A DNA stretch of 10,282 nucleotides from Chloroflexota bacterium (lineage in GTDB: Bacteria > Chloroflexota > Ktedonobacteria > Ktedonobacterales > Ktedonobacteraceae). Under the pieces are notes generated by a model. That model was not told the origin of the DNA. It saw only the letters and a list, made by a program, of their open reading frames with translations, and did no database searches. Numbering within the stretch: the stretch's first letter is position 1; every line of letters begins with the position of its first letter. The translations under genes and the position numbers were made by a program. The stretch is from the NCBI GenBank assembly GCA_005881495.1, contig VBHI01000008.1, positions 1 through 10,282 on the forward strand, in the 5' to 3' direction. Below, one piece after another: positions 6,381-10,282 of this stretch.

Positions 6381-6456
6381 CTTGAAAGTGGAAGATAGGC
6401 AAAGCATAAGCAGATCCTTAATAATGAGTGGAATTAAAAATGGAAAACGCCAATAA
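6373..6456 (+). CDS. Possible 27-codon leader/coupling ORF
   Basis: ATG 6373 overlaps the kinase stop codon in another frame and follows GGGAGG (6363-6368) by 4 bases. The frame encodes MDSLKVEDRQSISRSLIMSG plus IKNGKRQ and stops at 6454-6456, just inside the start of the next gene. It could couple translation of the kinase and polymerase genes, or be accidental. There is no homology or domain to support it. Confidence 0.2.
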   Translation: MDSLKVEDRQSISRSLIMSGIKNGKRQ

Positions 6457-7921
6457 GGTCCAACATTGGAATAATTCGATAGCCAGCCGCGTAGGTAACG
6501 TTCGGCCCACCTGGATAGTTGGGATAGTGCTGGTAGTAATTCTTGCTGGATTAACTGGCTTCAACCCCTTTCTGGGCATAACGAGCGCCCTGGTGCTCTT
6601 CCTACTGTTACTGGTTATACCCCGACCAGTACTGATTGTGTATGGGCTGTCCATAATAATGCCTCTCACGGGTGGATTGACTCGGGGAGCCGTGTTGCCA
6701 ATTCTGCGGTTAGGGCAGGCACTGGTCGTATTCGCATTTATCCTTTTTCTGCTGGCCAGGCCCAGCCCTCAGGGCAAAAGTCGCCTGACAGCCATCGATC
6801 TGGCTTTTGTGCTCTTCTTCCTGACAGAGGCCGTCTTCCCAATACTATTTCTTTATTATGAAGGTGAGCATTTAAATCTAAACGCCGTTGATGGCTCTGG
6901 AGTATCGCTGATTCAAACCTTACTAGGCCCGCTTCAGTATTATTTACTGTACCGTATTGTAGTAGCGACTATCTCTTCAGATAGACAGATCAAGGTGGTA
7001 TTGGAACTGAGCTTCATAGCCAGCATTATTGTCTCAGTTATCGGGATTTTAGAGAAGATCGTAGCTCCTGTCAAGACATTTATTCAGACTTACTACCCAC
7101 CTCAAGTCCAAGGCGCTGCTGTTTCCCTTAACGATTGGCGGATCACTTCTACCCTGGGTCACTTTAGTGGCCTTGCGGCTTACCTGGTTTTCACTATCAT
7201 CTTAGTTTTGGCTTGCTATACTATGGGGGAGCGGGTGAAAATTTCTACGCAGCTCTTGGCGATCACAACGGTGATCGACAGTATTGCTTTGATCCTGACA
7301 GGCACATTCGCTGGCTGGATCGGGATGGCTGTTGGGGCTGTTGCTATCTTTATATTGATTGGGCGCGTACCGAAACTGTTTATTTTAAGCCTGTGCGGCA
7401 TTGCCCTGGCGGCGTTAATCTTTCAACCTTTCCTCTCGGCACGGCTTGATGAGCAGCTCGGGGTAGGAGCCATCAAGGGATTGGTGCCTGAGTCGCTTGC
7501 TTTCAGAATTCAGCTTTGGGAGAATTTATTCCTGCCTGCCATTGGCCAAAATCTCCTGTTCGGTGCTGGTCCTGCACCGGCAGTATTAAAAAGCTGGCCA
7601 GCTGAGGAGTCACAGTATCTCCTTCTCTTGCTCAGGGGTGGTTTGCCCTATTTCTTCAGTTATCTCTTGTTGATCGGTGTAGCAATGACCACTTGCTGGC
7701 GGCAAATGAAAAGTAAGAGCAGAGATGCTAAGCACTCTGTAGCCATCGCTTTACTGGTGATCTTGATAACCCTGAATGTTATGAACGTGTCGGGTGAGTA
7801 TTTTACTTATGTTGGGGGCACACAGGTCCTTTGGGTGCTCCTGGCAATTGTCGTAGCTAGCAGGCAATTCCAGGCATTGAGTTCTATGACATCTGTTGAG
7901 CAGATACTAGAAAGACCCTGA
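6440..7921 (+). CDS. Wzy / O-antigen-ligase-like membrane protein
   Basis: Product of 493 residues from ATG 6440, preceded by GAGTGG (6427-6432). GTG 6428 would add MELK in the same frame. The chain is very hydrophobic, with about 10-12 predicted membrane helices. The central segment ITSTLGHFSGLAAYLVF, the following TGTFAGWIGMAVG, and the later FRIQLWENLFLPAIGQNLLFGAGPA and ESQYLLLLLRGGLPY are the pattern of the O-antigen ligase/polymerase (Wzy_C-type) superfamily. There a large loop between helices carries conserved Arg residues. In this operon the likely job is polymerising undecaprenyl-linked repeat units on the outer face of the membrane; a ligase role cannot be excluded. It lies 59 bases after the kinase and 3 bases before the flippase, so it is almost certainly cotranscribed. 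Confidence 0.85.
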   Translation: MENANKVQHWNNSIASRVGNVRPTWIVGIVLVVILAGLTGFNPFLGITSALVLFLLLLVIPRPVLIVYGLSIIMPLTGGLTRGAVLPILRLGQALVVFAFILFLLARPSPQGKSRLTAIDLAFVLFFLTEAVFPILFLYYEGEHLNLNAVDGSGVSLIQTLLGPLQYYLLYRIVVATISSDRQIKVVLELSFIASIIVSVIGILEKIVAPVKTFIQTYYPPQVQGAAVSLNDWRITSTLGHFSGLAAYLVFTIILVLACYTMGERVKISTQLLAITTVIDSIALILTGTFAGWIGMAVGAVAIFILIGRVPKLFILSLCGIALAALIFQPFLSARLDEQLGVGAIKGLVPESLAFRIQLWENLFLPAIGQNLLFGAGPAPAVLKSWPAEESQYLLLLLRGGLPYFFSYLLLIGVAMTTCWRQMKSKSRDAKHSVAIALLVILITLNVMNVSGEYFTYVGGTQVLWVLLAIVVASRQFQALSSMTSVEQILERP

Positions 7922-7924
7922 AGT

Positions 7925-9685
7925 ATGAACGGATTCCGTCGAGTCATAAGTAATACCATTATCTCATTCCTTGGGCAGGGAGTAAATTGGATATCGACAT
8001 TACTACTGACCTTTGCTTATGGGCACTTTCTGGGCGCTTTTAAGTTCGGCGAACTCTATTTTGCCATCGCCTTTGTCAGTCTGATAGGAGTTCCTGTTAG
8101 CTATGGCTATGATACCCAGGCTATACGTGATGTGGCACAGAAACCTGATAAGGCTCCAGGCTACTTTTCAAACCTGCTCCTCATCAGGCTGAGCACCTGG
8201 TTTATCCTGTATGCCGTGGTTCTCCTCGCTTCCTGGCTGCTCGGCTACAGTCCGGAAGTACGCGTTCTCGTGGCGATATGTGGTTTTGATTTACTATGTA
8301 ATGCGCTAGCGAGCACATGTGCATCGCTGCACTATGCCTTTGAACGAACGCTTTTCCCAGTTGTAGGCAATATTCTTGAAAAGGGACTCTCTGCCCTCCT
8401 TGGCATCCTCTTACTCAGATCTGGGGCAGGGGTACAGCTGATGGCTCTGGTGCTAGTGGGTGGATCTCTCGTCAATGGAGTATGGCAAGCAGCCTGGCTC
8501 TTCCGTCAGATAGTAGCCAAGTTCGCTATTGACCTGGCACTTATCCGTACAATAGTGCGTACGAATATACCATTCCTCATCAATGGAGTGCTTTTGGTGG
8601 GCTACACGACTATCGATACTGTTCTCCTCGCCCTGGTAACCAACGATGCTGTGGTAGGTTGGTATGGTGCAGCAATGCGCATAACAGGTATGATGAGCTT
8701 TATACCGAGTATCGTGATAACATACATCATGTTTCCCATCTTCTCGAAGCTATCTCTTGCCTCGGATGCAGATCTGAAACTGGCGGTTGAGAAATCGGTG
8801 AATTTTCTGCTCTTTTGTGGGATTCCTATTGCCACAGGAATGATAGTTGCCGCGCCCAACATCATTCGATTTCTCTATGAGAGGAACGAATTTGCTCCTA
8901 GCATTCTTGTGCTCCAAATAGCTGCTCCTAGTGTGGTCTTTGTCTACATCAATTATGCGCTTACCTACACAATCCTGAGCAAGAAACAAGATAGAAAGCT
9001 TCCGATGACATCGGCAATCGCTCTGGTCTTCAATCTGGGACTCAACCTCATTTTGATACTGCTCTATCAGCACATCGGTGCAGCAATCGCTTCTACACTC
9101 ACCGAGGTGCTGGTCTGCTGTATCTTCCTCGTCTTAATACCTCGGCACCTGCTGCCCTTTGGAAGCCTGAGAGTTGCGCTCAAAGCTCTCATTGCAAGTC
9201 TGGTGATGGCCCTGGCGATTCTACTATTGCATACCTTACATATTTTTATCACCATACCAATTGCAATGCTTGTCTATGTTGGAGTATCCGTGCTCATTGG
9301 CGTCATCCCACGAGAAGACTATCAGGCAGTATACCGTGCAATAAGACGGAAAGCGCAGCCAACTTCCAGTCCAGGCACCAATGATCTGCCGGAGACGCCG
9401 CAACTATCCTATAATCCTGACGCATTACTCGACGTCGAGTTAGCAACGACGATGAGGCTTCCGGCAATGCGGCTGCAATCTATGCAACCCAGCACCGATG
9501 GCCTGACGGAGAATCCTCAGTCACCTTATTGTACTGATGTATTGCTCGAAGACGGGCTAGCAACAACGACAAAGCTTCCAGCAATTCGACCACAATCAAT
9601 GCAACAAACCTCACTGACACCGCAAAGACAGATAGTCCCGGTGAGCGAAGAATGCACCAGTAATAATGGAGGTAAAGTAGAATGA
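7925..9685 (+). CDS. Wzx-type polysaccharide flippase with long duplicated C-terminal tail
   Basis: Product of 586 residues. Residues 1 to about 472 are a multi-helix (about 12-14) MOP/MATE-superfamily transporter. The N-terminal NTIISFLGQGVNWISTLLLT and GAFKFGELYFAIAFVSLIG are typical of oligosaccharide flippases, as is YDTQAIRDVAQ after helix 3. Role: moving undecaprenyl-linked repeat units across the cytoplasmic membrane for the adjacent polymerase. The ATG follows the previous stop by 3 bases without a strong ribosome site, which suggests translational coupling. Residues from about 474 onward (~113) are an extra hydrophilic tail, not usual for Wzx (commonly 400-500 residues), built largely of two 39-residue repeats. 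The tail should be cytoplasmic by the positive-inside trend (RRK at its start); that is inference. Confidence 0.88.
   Translation: MNGFRRVISNTIISFLGQGVNWISTLLLTFAYGHFLGAFKFGELYFAIAFVSLIGVPVSYGYDTQAIRDVAQKPDKAPGYFSNLLLIRLSTWFILYAVVLLASWLLGYSPEVRVLVAICGFDLLCNALASTCASLHYAFERTLFPVVGNILEKGLSALLGILLLRSGAGVQLMALVLVGGSLVNGVWQAAWLFRQIVAKFAIDLALIRTIVRTNIPFLINGVLLVGYTTIDTVLLALVTNDAVVGWYGAAMRITGMMSFIPSIVITYIMFPIFSKLSLASDADLKLAVEKSVNFLLFCGIPIATGMIVAAPNIIRFLYERNEFAPSILVLQIAAPSVVFVYINYALTYTILSKKQDRKLPMTSAIALVFNLGLNLILILLYQHIGAAIASTLTEVLVCCIFLVLIPRHLLPFGSLRVALKALIASLVMALAILLLHTLHIFITIPIAMLVYVGVSVLIGVIPREDYQAVYRAIRRKAQPTSSPGTNDLPETPQLSYNPDALLDVELATTMRLPAMRLQSMQPSTDGLTENPQSPYCTDVLLEDGLATTTKLPAIRPQSMQQTSLTPQRQIVPVSEECTSNNGGKVE
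9386..9619 (+). repeat. 117-bp (39-residue) duplication in the flippase tail
   Basis: The unit starting at 9386 (LPETPQLSYNPDALLD, then LATTMRLPAMRLQSMQP) is repeated from 9503 (LTENPQSPYCTDVLLE, then LATTTKLPAIRPQSMQQ). The constant offset is 117 bp without indels. Nucleotide divergence is clear, so this duplication is older than the kinase-tail one. Confidence 0.8.
9668..9673 (+). promoter_or_regulatory. Strong ribosome binding site of the glycosyltransferase gene
   Basis: GGAGGT lies inside the end of the flippase gene, 8 bases before ATG 9682. The ATG overlaps the flippase TGA (ATGA), indicating coupled translation. Confidence 0.85.
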
Positions 9686-10282
9686 AAATAGCGCTTTTGC
9701 ATGCATATGACACACGCGATAGACGATCCTGGTCGGGCACTGTTTATTACATAGCTCGCACACTTGAAAAGTACAGCGGGGAAGTATTCCATCTCGGTCC
9801 AATACCTCGTTTTAGGGAGATGTTGGTTGGAAAAGTAATAAATAAAATTTCACAGACCTTCTTTAGAAAGAATTTTAGGTACCATTGCAGCTTTTTATTG
9901 GCTAATAGATATGCAAAAGTCGCTGCTCAGAGGCTAGAAGGCCAGTCTTTCGATGTGATTGTTGCCCCAGCGGGCGCTACAGAGATAGCCTTTTTAGAAA
10001 CAAACATTCCTATTGTGCTCGTAGAAGATGCAACGTATGGATTGCTGTTTGACTATAATTTTGATTTTTCAAATCTTCTGGCAAGATCGATCTACGAGAT
10101 GAATACCCTTCAAGCCCTGGCGCTTAAGAAAGCCAGCGCGGTGATTTACTCCTCAGCATGGGCAGCACGGTCGGCTATCGAGGACTATGGTGCAGATCCG
10201 GCGAAAGTGCATGTCGTGCCCTTTGGCGCCAATTTTGATGAGTGTCCTCCGCAGGAGGTAGCCCTGGCGAGAAAGCCGTCAG
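9682..10282 (+). CDS. GT-B (GT4-like) glycosyltransferase, 3' end missing
   Basis: The first 200 codons are present and the frame is open to the window end. The protein starts MKIALLHAYDTRDRRSWSGT and continues VYYIARTLEKY, the usual first strand and Gly-containing loop of GT-B enzymes. The middle has FDVIVAPAGATEIAFL and IPIVLVEDATYG. Near the end, ASAVIYSSAWAARSAIEDYG followed by AKVHVVPFGANFD is the classic domain junction of GT4-type transferases. The nucleotide-sugar-binding C-terminal domain with its EX7E-type motif would lie beyond the window. The likely role is adding a sugar to the lipid-linked repeat unit in the cytoplasm; donor and linkage cannot be read from this part. The first ~250 bases are AT-richer than the flanking genes, which may hint at a different origin. 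Confidence 0.85.
   Translation, partial: MKIALLHAYDTRDRRSWSGTVYYIARTLEKYSGEVFHLGPIPRFREMLVGKVINKISQTFFRKNFRYHCSFLLANRYAKVAAQRLEGQSFDVIVAPAGATEIAFLETNIPIVLVEDATYGLLFDYNFDFSNLLARSIYEMNTLQALALKKASAVIYSSAWAARSAIEDYGADPAKVHVVPFGANFDECPPQEVALARKPS

Overview
The window reads like a chromosomal segment of a filamentous, sporulating Chloroflexota bacterium of the Ktedonobacteria type. This rests on style, not on a marker gene: a secreted protein with long Thr-Pro linkers, a Tat-exported WD40 lipoprotein made of near-identical repeats, mid-range GC, and an exopolysaccharide locus with a fused Wzz/BY-kinase. No rRNA, tRNA, complete insertion sequence or CRISPR array was seen. Every convincing gene is on the + strand.

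Left part (1-3669) encodes three exported proteins. The first is the 3' end of a secreted protein with two copies of one ~200-residue beta-rich domain joined by a Thr-Pro linker. The second is a Tat/lipobox WD40 propeller whose array has lost 79 bp (measured against its 126-bp repeat) near the 3' end, so the last blade is out of frame. The third is a YVTN-type beta-propeller with a signal peptide and a C-terminal membrane anchor. They look like cell-surface or envelope proteins.

Middle part (3670-4415) has no convincing gene. It holds a 184-bp segment bounded by perfect 16-bp inverted repeats, possibly a miniature mobile element, then an AT-rich stretch that is the likely promoter/leader of the next operon.

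Right part (4416-10282) is a tightly packed polysaccharide operon: fused Wzz chain-length regulator/BY-kinase, Wzy/O-antigen-ligase-like membrane protein, Wzx-type flippase, and a GT-B glycosyltransferase cut by the window end. This is the classic Wzx/Wzy set: the glycosyltransferase builds the lipid-linked repeat unit, the flippase moves it across the membrane, the polymerase joins units, and the Wzz/kinase controls length. Two things are unusual. The kinase has Arg in place of the Walker A Lys and Glu in place of the first Walker A' Asp. Both the kinase and the flippase carry long, tandemly duplicated, low-complexity C-terminal tails. I see no wholly new multigene system; the oddities inside these familiar genes are the most rewarding leads.
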